DNA of 64,000 nt from Rhodococcus sp. Leaf247 (GTDB lineage: Bacteria; Actinomycetota; Actinomycetes; Mycobacteriales; Mycobacteriaceae): assembly GCF_001426185.1 (NCBI RefSeq), contig NZ_LMRP01000001.1, positions 1,590,765 to 1,654,764 on the forward strand, in the 5' to 3' direction. The position numbers were made by a program, and so were the translations under genes. Shown one piece after another: positions 1 through 10,220 of this stretch. Every line of letters begins with the position of its first letter. Within the stretch, counting starts at the first letter, position 1. The notes under the pieces were generated by a model that was not told the origin of the DNA, made no database searches, and saw nothing but the letters and a program-made list of their open reading frames with translations.

Positions 1-187
1 GTTGATCGGTGGACGGGGTGTGTGACGTCATCGATGTACCTTTTCGGCGCTTCCCGGCCACGACCGGGTGTGTTGAGCGAAGGGCCCGACTCTGGACCAC
101 CGTGTCGATGATGTTGCCGGACCCGGGTGACGGTCCCACAGACGGCAAGATCACGAATAGATCACGGTAAATAACAGAAGGGTCACG

Positions 188-223
188 GCGGTACCGGCAC
201 CCCGATCGAGCTGCCGGTACCGC
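188..223. terminator. Perfect 12-bp inverted repeat after the oxidoreductase gene
   Basis: GCGGTACCGGCA (188-199) and its exact reverse complement (212-223) are separated by a 12-base loop. The repeat starts 8 bases past the stop codon of the minus-strand gene that ends at 231. There is no T-run, which is common for actinobacterial terminators. The remaining sequence upstream (1-187) shows no convincing gene. Confidence 0.6.
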
Positions 224-230
224 TCCCGTG

Positions 231-1088
231 TCAGCTCCGGGTGGCTCGCAACGCATCGGCGGCCGACACGGGCTCGCGGCCGAGGAGCCTCGCCAGATCA
301 CCGGACTCGGTGTCCAGATCCCCGCGTGCGATGCCCGCGTCGGCGCTGGCGAGCATCTGCGCGACCGGGGTGGGCAGACCTGCACCTTCGAGCGCACCGA
401 CGTGCTCGTCGGTGGACAGATCCTTGTAGGTGACGCCGGAGCCGATGACCGCGGCGATCGCGTCGGCCACGCCGTCGTAGGTCAGACGCTCGCCACCCAG
501 CTCGTAGACCTTGCCGGCCTGATCGTCGGAGAGTAGGACGGCCACCGCAGCGGTGGCGTAGTCGGCACGTGCCGCACCTGCGAGGACACCCTGGCCACCG
601 CTGCCGATGATGGCTCCGGTCGCCGAAGCCTGGTCGACCGACGCGGCGTAGTTCTCCCAGTACCACCCGTTACGAAGCAGGACGGACGGCACCGACGACG
701 ACGCCAGGCGCTCCTCGGTGGCGATATGTTCGGGAGCGAGACTGACCGTGCTGGTATCGGCCTTGAGCAGGCTGGTGTACGCGACGAGTGAGACACCTGC
801 GGCCTCGGCAGCCTCGATCACGTTGGTGTGCTGCGCAACTCGCTTGCCGACCTCCGAACCCGACACGAGCAGCAGCTTGTCGACGCCGTCGAACGCGGCG
901 CGCAAACTCGCCGGATCGCCGTAGTCGGCGACGCGAATGGTCACGCCGCGAGCGGCCAGATCGGCAGCCTTGGCCTCGTTGCGGACGACGGCGACGATGT
1001 CGCTCGCCGCGACACCGTGGTCGAGAAGTGCGTGGACGGCTGCCGAACCGAACTGGCCCGTAGCTCCGGTCACCGCATATGTGGTCAT
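231..1088 (-). CDS. NmrA/QorB-type NAD(P)-binding oxidoreductase
   Basis: This encodes 285 residues in the NmrA-like / quinone oxidoreductase 2 branch of the atypical short-chain dehydrogenases. The N-terminal dinucleotide-binding motif GATGQFG lies at about residues 7-13, and a Rossmann pattern follows (VVRNEAKAADL, VADYGDPASL, KLLLVSGSE). A catalytic YxxxK is not obvious, as is usual in NmrA-like proteins. The ATG at 1088 was chosen over an upstream in-frame ATG because AGGAG sits 8 bases before it and the homologous region starts there. It is divergent from an HxlR regulator, an arrangement typical of HxlR-controlled reductases that answer electrophile or quinone stress. The substrate is unknown. 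Confidence 0.85.
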   Translation of the reverse strand: MTTYAVTGATGQFGSAAVHALLDHGVAASDIVAVVRNEAKAADLAARGVTIRVADYGDPASLRAAFDGVDKLLLVSGSEVGKRVAQHTNVIEAAEAAGVSLVAYTSLLKADTSTVSLAPEHIATEERLASSSVPSVLLRNGWYWENYAASVDQASATGAIIGSGGQGVLAGAARADYATAAVAVLLSDDQAGKVYELGGERLTYDGVADAIAAVIGSGVTYKDLSTDEHVGALEGAGLPTPVAQMLASADAGIARGDLDTESGDLARLLGREPVSAADALRATRS

Positions 1089-1149
1089 GACATGTCTCCT
1101 GGGTCGAAAAGGCGAACGCGGCTCGGTCCGAACCGCTCGTCGACCACTA

Positions 1150-1173
1150 TGCACTTACTTTTCGTACAGTGCA
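1150..1173. promoter_or_regulatory. Candidate HxlR operator (inverted repeat)
   Basis: TGCACT (1150-1155) and AGTGCA (1168-1173) form a dyad. Its centre contains TACT-TTTC-GTA, similar to the TACT/AGTA half-sites known for YodB/HxlR-family regulators. It lies between the divergent oxidoreductase and HxlR genes. A second, imperfect dyad follows at 1182-1209 (AGTAACCAG ... CTGGTACT), just before the HxlR start. Confidence 0.5.
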
Positions 1174-1217
1174 ACATCATCAGTAACCAGTGACTGTTCG
1201 GCTGGTACTCTGAACGA

Positions 1218-1607
1218 GTGCCCGACATCGATCCCACACTCGAAGCAGACGTGTTCTCGCGCAACTGCTCGTCTCGCGACACGATGCAGGACATCACCGG
1301 TCGATGGGGCGTGCTGGCGCTCGCTGCGCTGGCGGAGGGCCCCTACCGCTTCGGGGCGCTGCGACGCCGCGTGGACGGAGTGAGCGAGCGGATGCTGTCC
1401 CAGACGCTGCAACGTCTCGAGCGCGACGGTCTGGTCACCAGGACGGTGCTGGAGCAGATCCCGCCCAAGGTGGAGTACACCCTGACGGATCTGGGGCGTG
1501 CGGCCGCCGACCACCTGGTGGGTCTGATCGACCTCGTCCAGTCGAACATCGCGACCGTGACGGCTGCGCGCGCCGAGTACGACGCGCGCAGCACGGCCAC
1601 GATCTAG
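1218..1607 (+). CDS. HxlR-family winged-helix transcriptional regulator
   Basis: This 129-residue protein has the full HxlR domain. CSSRD contains the single near-N-terminal Cys (about residue 18) that acts as a redox sensor in characterised members. It is followed by DITGRWGVLALAAL, the recognition helix region (RVDGVSERMLSQTLQRLERDGLV) and the wing (PPKVEYTLTDLG). The GTG start at 1218 gives the normal family length. It is divergently transcribed from the NmrA-like oxidoreductase, with two dyads in the shared 129-bp promoter region, so it probably regulates itself and that gene. Its stop overlaps the tail of the convergent DUF3072 gene by three bases. Confidence 0.9.
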   Translation: MPDIDPTLEADVFSRNCSSRDTMQDITGRWGVLALAALAEGPYRFGALRRRVDGVSERMLSQTLQRLERDGLVTRTVLEQIPPKVEYTLTDLGRAAADHLVGLIDLVQSNIATVTAARAEYDARSTATI

Positions 1608-1831
1608 CTGGTGCCGCGACCGGTCTCGGACTGCAGCCGGTCGATCATCTCGGACGCCTGCGCCTTGTTCAGGTCGGACGGAACGTCCTCCTTGGCCTCA
1701 CGGGCGAGCGTCTCCAGGTAGCTCAGCTGGGGACCGGTGGGCGGCTCGTCGCCGGTCACCCAGTCGGACGGATCCTTCTCGGCACTCTGGTCGACAGCGC
1801 CGGTGTTCTCTGGTGTGTTGTCATCGCTCAT
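1604..1831 (-). CDS. DUF3072 family small acidic protein
   Basis: This 75-residue, strongly acidic protein fits DUF3072: a disordered Asp/Glu/Thr-rich N-terminus, then GPQLSYLETLAREA and DLNKAQASEMIDRLQ. The second half resembles the short helical unit often appended to other actinobacterial proteins. The ATG at 1831 was preferred because the upstream in-frame extension to 1963 has no family-like sequence. Function is unknown. It is tail-to-tail with the HxlR gene. Confidence 0.75.
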   Translation of the reverse strand: MSDDNTPENTGAVDQSAEKDPSDWVTGDEPPTGPQLSYLETLAREAKEDVPSDLNKAQASEMIDRLQSETGRGTS

Positions 1832-2008
1832 ACGTTCGACTGTACCCATCGCGCCGTCCTCGCAAACCGTCTCGACGTGCGCCACAAACGGCAACGGTGC
1901 GGTCCATTGGCTCGCCGAGCCGTATTCGTGCCGCTTTACTTCGTACAAACCCGCGCAACACACTCGTTTCCCAGCAAATCTTCAGCCCGGGGTGCTACAA
2001 ACGGCGTT

Positions 2009-2170
2009 GTGATCGTCTTCGTGGCAATAGCAGTGCTCTGGTTCGGAGCCGCACTGGCCATTGCTGTGCTCCTCGGACGCGCGGCATCTCGTGCCGATCG
2101 CGAGGAGCTGGGCTCGCAGAACGACTGGGACATCGCCGAGATCGACCAGGAATTCCACGGTTCACGCTGA
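2009..2170 (+). CDS. Small single-span membrane protein (53 aa)
   Basis: A GTG at 2009 opens a 53-codon frame. It has a hydrophobic N-terminal helix (about residues 1-24, rich in Val, Ala, Leu and Phe), then a charged tail with RADREELGS and DWDIAEIDQEFHG. The tail's acidic, Asp-rich make-up and the TGA at 2168-2170 look like a genuine small membrane protein. I do not recognise a family. A longer reading in the same frame runs through antisense of neighbouring genes and looks spurious. No strong ribosome-binding site precedes the GTG. Confidence 0.5.
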   Translation: MIVFVAIAVLWFGAALAIAVLLGRAASRADREELGSQNDWDIAEIDQEFHGSR

Positions 2171-2196
2171 CCGTTCTGCCGATAACGGTCCGATAT

Positions 2197-3660
2197 CTAC
2201 AGCACGACCGAAGAAGCATTCTCCGCGGTCGGTTCCAACGACATGTACGCCGTTTCCAATCGGTGCACCGCAGCGATGAGACGATCACCGTTCTCGGCAT
2301 AGGGCAATCGGACATAGCGCTCGAAAGCCCCCTCCACTCCGAAACGAGGACCCGCCGCCACCGCCACCCCGTGCGACGGTGCGACGGCCGCCAGCGCCGT
2401 GGACGTCGCCGTCGGCATCTGCAACCACAGCGACAGGCCGCCCGGCGCGCGGTCGTAGGTCCAGTCGGGAAGACGGTCCGCCAACGCGGCCGTCAGGGCA
2501 TCACGGTTGCGCCGCAGTTCGGCGCGGCGAGGGACGACCACTTCGTCGTGCCTTTCGATGAGGGCCGCGCACGCCAGCTGGTCCATGATCGGCGTGCCGA
2601 TGTCGACGGCTGCCCGCGACGTCGCCAAGCGCGAGATCAGCGACGGTGCCGCCCGGATCCATCCGACCCGCAGTCCACCCCAGTACGACTTCGAGGCCGA
2701 CCCGACGGTCACGACCGTCGACGGATGCCCGACCGACGCCACCGGCGGCGGGGGCGCCTCGTCGAGCCACAGATCGGCCATGGACTCGTCGACCACGAGG
2801 GTCGTGCCGGTACGACGCGCATTCGACGCCAGTTCGGCTCGACCGTCCGCGTCGAGCAGTGCGCCCGTCGGATTGTGGAAGTCGGGGAGAACGTAGGCCA
2901 TCCGGGCCCCGGTCTGCGACGCCGCGTCGCGTATCGCGTCCAGATCCCACCGTCGCGCGGAGTCACCGGACGGGCGCAGCGGCACCGGTACCGCGCGGGC
3001 TGCCGTACGTCGGATGGCCTCCAGCGCATTGGGATACGTCGGATGATCGACCACGACCCGATCGCCGGGCGAGACCAACACCTCGAGCAGGAGTCGCCAC
3101 GCCTGCTGCGCGCCGGAGGTCACCATGATCTGATCCGGCGACGTCGGGAGACCACGCTCGTCGTAGCGTCGAGCGATCGCGCGACGCAGGGCGACGATCC
3201 CGACGGGCTCGATACCGTGGCCGGTGTAGTACGCCGGAAGCGCTTCCAGCGCAGCGGTATACGCGCGCGTGACCTCCTCGGAGGGTGCGGTCACCGCAGC
3301 ATGGGTCATGTCGATCACCGATGCCGGCCCGGGCTGCCCGGCGCTCACGGCGCGACCGGAACTCGGACGGCGGGTCGCCGGTGGAAGTGCGACCGTGCTG
3401 CGTGAGCCCTGCCTGCTGAGCAGGTAGCCCTCGTCCCGCAGTGCCGCATAGGTATTGGTGACGGTCGTCCGGGACAGGGTCAGCGCACCGGCCAGGTCGC
3501 GTTCGCTGGGCAGCGCCACCCCGAGCGGGATACGGCCGTCGTGCACCAGGAGGCGGATCCCGTCGGCCAGCGCCCGGTACACGGGCCGATGCTTGCCGGA
3601 CGGACGCCAGTGACCGAGGTCGCGCACCAGCGTCGCCGCACCGATCACTCGACTCACCAT
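2197..3660 (-). CDS. MocR-type PLP-dependent transcriptional regulator
   Basis: This 487-residue protein has the two-domain MocR/GabR architecture. The N-terminal GntR-type winged helix spans about residues 25-95 (PVYRALADGIRLLVHDGRI, LPSERDLAGALTLSRTTVTNTYAALRDEGYL). A fold-type I aminotransferase-like domain follows, including HNPTGALLD and VGSASKSYWGGLRVGW, where Lys of SASKSYWGG is the expected PLP Schiff-base residue. Members usually regulate vitamin B6, GABA, taurine or amino-acid genes next to them; no obvious target is adjacent. A GATACT -10 hexamer ends 7 bases before the ATG, so the transcript may be leaderless. Confidence 0.9.
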   Translation of the reverse strand: MVSRVIGAATLVRDLGHWRPSGKHRPVYRALADGIRLLVHDGRIPLGVALPSERDLAGALTLSRTTVTNTYAALRDEGYLLSRQGSRSTVALPPATRRPSSGRAVSAGQPGPASVIDMTHAAVTAPSEEVTRAYTAALEALPAYYTGHGIEPVGIVALRRAIARRYDERGLPTSPDQIMVTSGAQQAWRLLLEVLVSPGDRVVVDHPTYPNALEAIRRTAARAVPVPLRPSGDSARRWDLDAIRDAASQTGARMAYVLPDFHNPTGALLDADGRAELASNARRTGTTLVVDESMADLWLDEAPPPPVASVGHPSTVVTVGSASKSYWGGLRVGWIRAAPSLISRLATSRAAVDIGTPIMDQLACAALIERHDEVVVPRRAELRRNRDALTAALADRLPDWTYDRAPGGLSLWLQMPTATSTALAAVAPSHGVAVAAGPRFGVEGAFERYVRLPYAENGDRLIAAVHRLETAYMSLEPTAENASSVVL

Positions 3661-3675
3661 GAGAGCCAGTATCGC

Positions 3676-4038
3676 TCAGGCCGTGCGGGCGGATCCCATC
3701 AGGAAGGCGCCCGTGCCCGGTAGCCACCCGACGGTGCCACCCTCGAACACGTTGTACCGGCCGTGGCCGGTAGGCGTGCGCTTCTGATTGGTCACCGGAT
3801 ACCCGAGCGTGCCGCCGGCTCCGCCGTGGTCGAGATACCAGGCGAGGATCTCGCCGTGCACCTCGAACGCACCACCCTCGGGGAGCGCGAACACGACCGC
3901 GTGCTGGAACTCGAGCATGCCGCCGCCGCGCGGACCGAGCATCAGTTCACCGACACGGGTGCCGATCCACGAATGCTCCAGGGCGAACCGCTCGAACTGG
4001 CACTCGAAGACCTCGAGTCCGACGTACGTGCTGTCCAT
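3676..4038 (-). CDS. LGFP-repeat protein, apparently cytoplasmic
   Basis: About 120 residues carrying two LGFP-type repeats. The clearest is GGTLGYPVTNQ followed by RYNVFEGGTVGWLPGTGAF; an earlier weaker copy contains WIGTRVGELML. LGFP repeats occur on mycolata envelope proteins and are thought to contact the wall, yet no signal peptide or membrane span is visible here. I chose ATG 4038 because GGAGG lies 9 bases upstream. An alternative ATG at 4098 adds 20 residues with no ribosome-binding site. It is separated from the MocR gene by only 15 bases. Function is unknown. Confidence 0.7.
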   Translation of the reverse strand: MDSTYVGLEVFECQFERFALEHSWIGTRVGELMLGPRGGGMLEFQHAVVFALPEGGAFEVHGEILAWYLDHGGAGGTLGYPVTNQKRTPTGHGRYNVFEGGTVGWLPGTGAFLMGSARTA

Positions 4039-4175
4039 GGCGGCCACCCTCCAGTGACTCGGTCCCGCCGAGAAACGGATCCAACTGTTCCGTCTCATAG
4101 CGAGCCTGAGCCACAGTATGAGCTATGCAGGCACTTTCGTCATCACATTTGTGACAAGCCGGAAAAATCGACCGG

Positions 4176-6420
<2,245 letters not shown>

Positions 6421-6421
6421 C

Positions 6422-7267
6422 CTAGACGCCGGCGTTCCGCGAGGCCGCCAAGGACTCACGCAGTTCGGCAGCATTGCGAGGCCGGGCGTTCGGATCCAGC
6501 AACCCGTCGGCCGCCAGCTCCGCCGCCAACGCCAGCGTCCACGGAGTCCGCAGACGGGCCCGCCTCACCAGATCCTCGTCCGACAGCAGTGTCACCGGGT
6601 CCCCCTGCACCACGACGCCGTCGACGACGACGGCAACCGAGTGAGACCACTCGAGCGCGAGCGCGACGTCGTGCGTCGACAACACCACCGTCGTATGCGC
6701 GTTCTCGAGGCGGGACAGCGCGGCGAACATCTCGTCGACACCCTGCGGATCCAGGCCGGCAGTGGGCTCGTCGAGAAGCAGGATGCAGGGACGCATAGCC
6801 ACGGCTCCTGCCGTCGCCACACGCTTGCGCTCGCCGTAGGAGAGCTGATGCGTCGGGCGGGACCGCAGATGGTCGATACCCATCACGTCGAGCGCGGCGT
6901 CCGTCCGGTCGCGGATCTCCCCGGCGGTGAGGCCCAAATTGACCGGGCCGTACGCGACGTCGCGATAGACGTCGACCGAGAACAGTTGATCGTCGGGGTC
7001 CTGCAGCACCAACTGCACTTCCTGTCGGTGCGCGCGCAGGCGGGGCCGCGAATACCGCAGCGGAACGTCGTCGATCTCCACACGGCCGGCGTCGGGCTCG
7101 ACAGCTCCCGACAGACAGCGCAGCAGAGTTGTCTTTCCCGACCCGTTGGCTCCCAACAGCGACACCCGTCGCGCCGCGGGTACGTCGATCGTCGCACCCC
7201 GCAGGACCGGCGGACCGCCCTGATAGCGGACGACGATGTCGCGAGCAGTCATCGTGCGATGGCTCAT
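6422..7267 (-). CDS. cbiO: Cobalt ECF transporter ATPase CbiO
   Basis: This 281-residue ABC ATPase energises the CbiMNQO cobalt importer on the cytoplasmic face. Walker A is GANGSGKT (about 39-46), followed by the Q-loop LVLQDPDDQLFS typical of ECF ATPases, the signature LSYGERKRV, Walker B ILLLDEPTAGLD and the switch STHDVALAL. The start overlaps the cbiQ stop as ATGA, so the two are translationally coupled. It is the last gene of a four-gene operon that begins at a cobalamin riboswitch, which argues for cobalt rather than nickel as the substrate. Confidence 0.93.
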   Translation of the reverse strand: MSHRTMTARDIVVRYQGGPPVLRGATIDVPAARRVSLLGANGSGKTTLLRCLSGAVEPDAGRVEIDDVPLRYSRPRLRAHRQEVQLVLQDPDDQLFSVDVYRDVAYGPVNLGLTAGEIRDRTDAALDVMGIDHLRSRPTHQLSYGERKRVATAGAVAMRPCILLLDEPTAGLDPQGVDEMFAALSRLENAHTTVVLSTHDVALALEWSHSVAVVVDGVVVQGDPVTLLSDEDLVRRARLRTPWTLALAAELAADGLLDPNARPRNAAELRESLAASRNAGV

Positions 7268-8016
7268 CGCGCACCTCCGAGCGACACCGCGACCACCGCG
7301 GCGAGAACCAGCACCGTGACCGACAGGAAAGCCGGTGAACTGCGCTGCACGTCGATCGGATCGGCGGACACGGCGTCACCGAACTCGCGCCCGGCCAGCC
7401 CCGCTTCGAGTCGGGACGCCCGATCCCAGGACTTCACCAGGACGGCAGCCGTCAGCAGACCCGCCGACTGCATCGAGCGCCGCGGCGAGGAGTAGCCCAG
7501 CCGCGAGGACTGCGACTGACGGATGGTGTGGACCGACACCAGCAGCACGAACAGGAACCGGTACATCACGGCGGCGACGTCGATGCACGCCTGCGGGACC
7601 CGGAGTCGTCGCAGTCCCGACAGGATGTCGATCATCGGAGTCGTCATGGCGAGCAGGAGAACCGCCGACGTCCCGGCGACCGCGTGCCCGGACACCTCGA
7701 GGGCGCGCCCGACGCTGTCCTGCGTCACACCGATGCTCCAGTCGGGCGTCGCCGTGACGGTGATCGCGACCGAGACGGCACCCAGCGCGATGAACACCGC
7801 AGGGGCAGCGAGTGCGCGCAGCACCGGCCGCAGCGGCGTTCGAGCCATGACCGTCACAGCGCCCAGAGAGACCGCGGTGACGACGACGGCCCCCGGCCAC
7901 GGCGGCAGCAGCAACGCGCACACCACGAGACCGAGCGACAGCAGTGCCTTGTCGGCGACGGATCGCGTGCGCCACGCACTGGCCCACGCCGCGTCGTCGG
8001 TCGCGAGACCCTGCAT
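7264..8016 (-). CDS. cbiQ: Cobalt ECF transporter membrane subunit CbiQ
   Basis: This 250-residue integral membrane T-subunit couples the ATPase to the substrate-binding subunit. It has several hydrophobic segments (KALLSLGLVVCALLLPPW, AAPAVFIALGAVSVAI, GTSAVLLLAMTTP) and a coupling-helix region with LRRLRVPQACIDVAAVMYRF and RASRLEAGLAGREFG. The latter carries the Ala-Arg-Gly-like signature by which CbiQ contacts CbiO. It is directly abutted by the cbiN stop and overlaps cbiO by four bases. Confidence 0.92.
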   Translation of the reverse strand: MQGLATDDAAWASAWRTRSVADKALLSLGLVVCALLLPPWPGAVVVTAVSLGAVTVMARTPLRPVLRALAAPAVFIALGAVSVAITVTATPDWSIGVTQDSVGRALEVSGHAVAGTSAVLLLAMTTPMIDILSGLRRLRVPQACIDVAAVMYRFLFVLLVSVHTIRQSQSSRLGYSSPRRSMQSAGLLTAAVLVKSWDRASRLEAGLAGREFGDAVSADPIDVQRSSPAFLSVTVLVLAAVVAVSLGGAR

Positions 8017-8343
8017 CTAGGTCCGCTCGAGTTCGGCGCGCAACGCTTCCAATTTCCGACGTCCACGCAGCGACGCCAGCACGTATCCGAGGATCAGTCC
8101 CCCGGCCGCGGCCTGCAGCGCGAACAAGCCCGACTCGACCTCGCCGGACGTCGGGGAGAACACGGAGGTGAACCACGGGACGTAGTCCGGGTGGTCCTCC
8201 TCGATCCGCGCAGTGGCCGCCGAATCGGATCCGACGAACCGTTCCTGGTCACCGCTGCGGCCGGCGTCGAGCAGCAGCGCAGCACCGACGATGAGCACGA
8301 CCCCGCCCGCGAGCAGCAGGTTGATCCACACGTTCCTACGCAT
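8017..8343 (-). CDS. cbiN: Cobalt ECF transporter accessory subunit CbiN
   Basis: This 108-residue protein has exactly two transmembrane helices (about 5-25 and 75-97) linked by a short extracytoplasmic loop with [24 protein letters not shown]. That is the CbiN layout, and such subunits are needed for metal insertion into CbiM. The ATG at 8343 overlaps the cbiM stop by eight bases. A longer in-frame reading upstream is antisense to cbiM and was excluded. Confidence 0.9.
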   Translation of the reverse strand: MRRNVWINLLLAGGVVLIVGAALLLDAGRSGDQERFVGSDSAATARIEEDHPDYVPWFTSVFSPTSGEVESGLFALQAAAGGLILGYVLASLRGRRKLEALRAELERT

Positions 8344-9019
8344 CGACGGCGCCCTTCTCCCGTCGGAGCACACCCAGAGATAGCAGTTCCGGCGTCGCGA
8401 CGGTGCGCAGGACGCGGAACACCAGGACACCCAGCAGACCCTCGGCGATGGCGAGAGGAATCTGGGTGACGGCGAAGATCGACAGGAACTTCGTGACGGC
8501 ACCGAGCACGCCGCTCTGCGGATCGGGGAACGCCAACGCGATCTGCACGGACGTCGTGCAGTACGTGGAGAGATCCGCCAGCATCATCGCGAAGAACACC
8601 GAGAGCGACAGACCTCCGCCCAGCATCCCGGTGAGGCGGAACGCGGCGTACCCCACCCACGGACCGACGACGGCCATCGAGAACGCGTTGGCTCCGAGCG
8701 TCGTCAAGCCTCCGTGGGCCAACAGCAAGGCCTGGAACAGCAGCACCACCGTGCCGAGGAACGCCATGACCGGGGGCTTGAACAGCACCGCCCCCAGCCC
8801 GGTTCCGGTGGGGTGGCTCGAGCTGCCGGTCACCGACGGAAGTTTGATCGCGGACAGGACGAACGTGAACGCCCCCGCCGCGCCCAGAAGCAGCCTGCTG
8901 CTCGGGTTCTCCCTGACCTGGATGACGACGGCGCGAGCACCGTGAACGACGAACGGCGCCGCGGCGCACGTCCAGACTGCCGCGTGAACGGGTGGCAGAA
9001 AACCCTCGGCGATATGCAC
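8336..9019 (-). CDS. cbiM: Cobalt ECF transporter substrate-binding subunit CbiM
   Basis: This 227-residue membrane S-component begins with [10 protein letters not shown]. The conserved N-terminal Met-His-Ile loop of CbiM/NikM supplies the metal ligands, including His2, so this terminus must be exact and supports the GTG start at 9019. [19 protein letters not shown] is a second hallmark containing ligand His residues. It heads the cbiMNQO operon directly downstream of a cobalamin riboswitch, indicating cobalt uptake for B12 synthesis. Nickel remains a less likely alternative. Confidence 0.95.
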   Translation of the reverse strand: MHIAEGFLPPVHAAVWTCAAAPFVVHGARAVVIQVRENPSSRLLLGAAGAFTFVLSAIKLPSVTGSSSHPTGTGLGAVLFKPPVMAFLGTVVLLFQALLLAHGGLTTLGANAFSMAVVGPWVGYAAFRLTGMLGGGLSLSVFFAMMLADLSTYCTTSVQIALAFPDPQSGVLGAVTKFLSIFAVTQIPLAIAEGLLGVLVFRVLRTVATPELLSLGVLRREKGAVDA

Positions 9020-9058
9020 GAGTGGAACTCCTCAGATTGCGCGTCCGATTCGAGTTAC

Positions 9059-9192
9059 CGTGCACGGCTCGGCGATCTGACTCACGGACTGGTAGTCCGT
9101 TCACAGTGGCGCGACCGTCCCGGAATCTCACCGGGTTCCCCTCACCAGCACGGAGCGAGTGCTGGTGACTCGCTCCGGTCATACTCGCACAC
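9059..9192 (-). ncRNA. Cobalamin (B12) riboswitch upstream of cbiMNQO
   Basis: Read on the minus strand, this leader contains the B12-box hallmark: GGGAACCCGGTGAGATTCCGGG, split as GGGAACCCGGTG and AGATTCCGGG, then ACGGTCGCGCCACTGTGA. Further on is GAGTCAGAT, the usual 3' companion. A 10-bp stem TCACCAGCAC/GTGCTGGTGA lies before the box. It occupies almost the whole gap between the CDF gene and cbiM, and should repress the cobalt importer when adenosylcobalamin is abundant. The boundaries are approximate. Confidence 0.93.
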
Positions 9193-9194
9193 CG

Positions 9195-10106
9195 TCACCA
9201 GGTGAGTTCGTCCCTGCATGTCGGACCGTGAACAGCAGGTTCGACCTGCACGGTCGCGTGATCGAGACCGTACGAGGACAACACCGTCTTCCCCCTGGCG
9301 AGCATCACGGACGCCGAGCCGTCGGAGGTGATGTGCACGGTGGCCACGTCCATGCCGGTGGTCAGAGTCCACACGTGCAGGTCGTGCACGTCCACGACAC
9401 CGGGCAGCGCGCGGAGATCGGCCTCGAGGGCGGCGATGTCCACGTTCGACGGGCTCGCCTGGGTGAGGATGCGCAGCGACTGGCCCGCCAGCGACAGCGC
9501 GCGCGGCACCACCCACAGCGAGATGGCTATACCGACGACGATGTCCGCCCACGTCCAGTCGAAGACGAGAAGGAGGACGCCCGCGATCAGCACTCCGACG
9601 CTGCCCACCGTGTCCGCCAGCACTTCGAGATAGGCACCGCGTACCGCGATCGAATCCTTCGCGTCGGCGCGGATGAGCAGCATGACCACGAGGTTCGCGA
9701 CCAGACCCGCCGCGGCCGTCAGCACCATCGCGAGGCCGGGGATGTCCGGCTGGTCGCCGATACGCCGGATCGCCTCGACGAAGATGAATACCGCGACACC
9801 GAGCAGCAGCACCGCATTGGCCACGGCCGTCAGCACCTCGGCGCGGTGCCAACCGAATGTCCGTGCAGCAGAATTACTTCCGCGGCGCGCGAGGCTCAGT
9901 GCGATGAGGCCCATCGTCATCCCGATGATGTCGGTGAGCATGTGGCCCGCGTCGGCAAGCAGGCCGAGGGACCCGATGACCAGGCCGACCGTCAACTCGA
10001 GCGCGAAGAACGCGACGAGGACGAACCAGGCGATCCCCATCCGCCGCAGCCGCCCCTCGCCGGCCCCCTGTGCCGGTGTGTGCGCGTGTCCGTGCCCCGC
10101 TCCCAT
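9195..10106 (-). CDS. Cation diffusion facilitator (CDF) metal exporter
   Basis: This protein has 303 residues, six predicted membrane spans and a cytoplasmic C-terminal domain (VDIAALEADLRALPGVVDVHDLHVWTL), as in CzcD/ZitB. The N-terminus is His-rich (GHGHAH). The TM2 metal site is HMLTD in LADAGHMLTD. At the TM5 position the usual HxxxD is replaced by EVLAD, which may alter metal preference. I chose ATG 10106; 10 residues could be added from 10136. It lies upstream of, and codirectional with, the riboswitch-cbiMNQO unit, so cobalt, zinc or manganese are all plausible exported ions. Confidence 0.88.
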   Translation of the reverse strand: MGAGHGHAHTPAQGAGEGRLRRMGIAWFVLVAFFALELTVGLVIGSLGLLADAGHMLTDIIGMTMGLIALSLARRGSNSAARTFGWHRAEVLTAVANAVLLLGVAVFIFVEAIRRIGDQPDIPGLAMVLTAAAGLVANLVVMLLIRADAKDSIAVRGAYLEVLADTVGSVGVLIAGVLLLVFDWTWADIVVGIAISLWVVPRALSLAGQSLRILTQASPSNVDIAALEADLRALPGVVDVHDLHVWTLTTGMDVATVHITSDGSASVMLARGKTVLSSYGLDHATVQVEPAVHGPTCRDELTW

Positions 10107-10150
10107 GCCCGTGACGATACATGCAGGATCGTGCATATGGGGAGCCACCT

Positions 10151-10220
10151 GTTCCCGCGGGAGTTCTGGCTTCCCTCCGTGGTTGCAGTGACCGCGGGAA
10201 GACGGAAGGTCAGCGGGAAG
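10151..10220. repeat. 70-bp direct repeat, copy A
   Basis: This segment matches 11167-11236 at 63 of 70 positions without gaps. It contains TGCAGTGACCGCGGGAAGAC and flanking GGGAAG/CTTCCC elements. It covers the last codons and stop of the AbiEi-like gene, so the repeat itself encodes that protein's C-terminal Ala-Ser-Arg. Together with copy B it brackets a single gene. Confidence 0.85.

Noticed and set aside
1-230. Coding sequence at the left edge
   Set aside because: No frame has a family-like translation. The stretch holds a TGACGTCA palindrome (23-30), AGATCACG repeats near 148-170 and the terminator-like dyad at 188-223.
6422-9019. Nickel (NikMNQO) rather than cobalt transport
   Set aside because: A cobalamin riboswitch directly precedes the operon, no urease or hydrogenase genes are near, and no NikR-like operator was seen.
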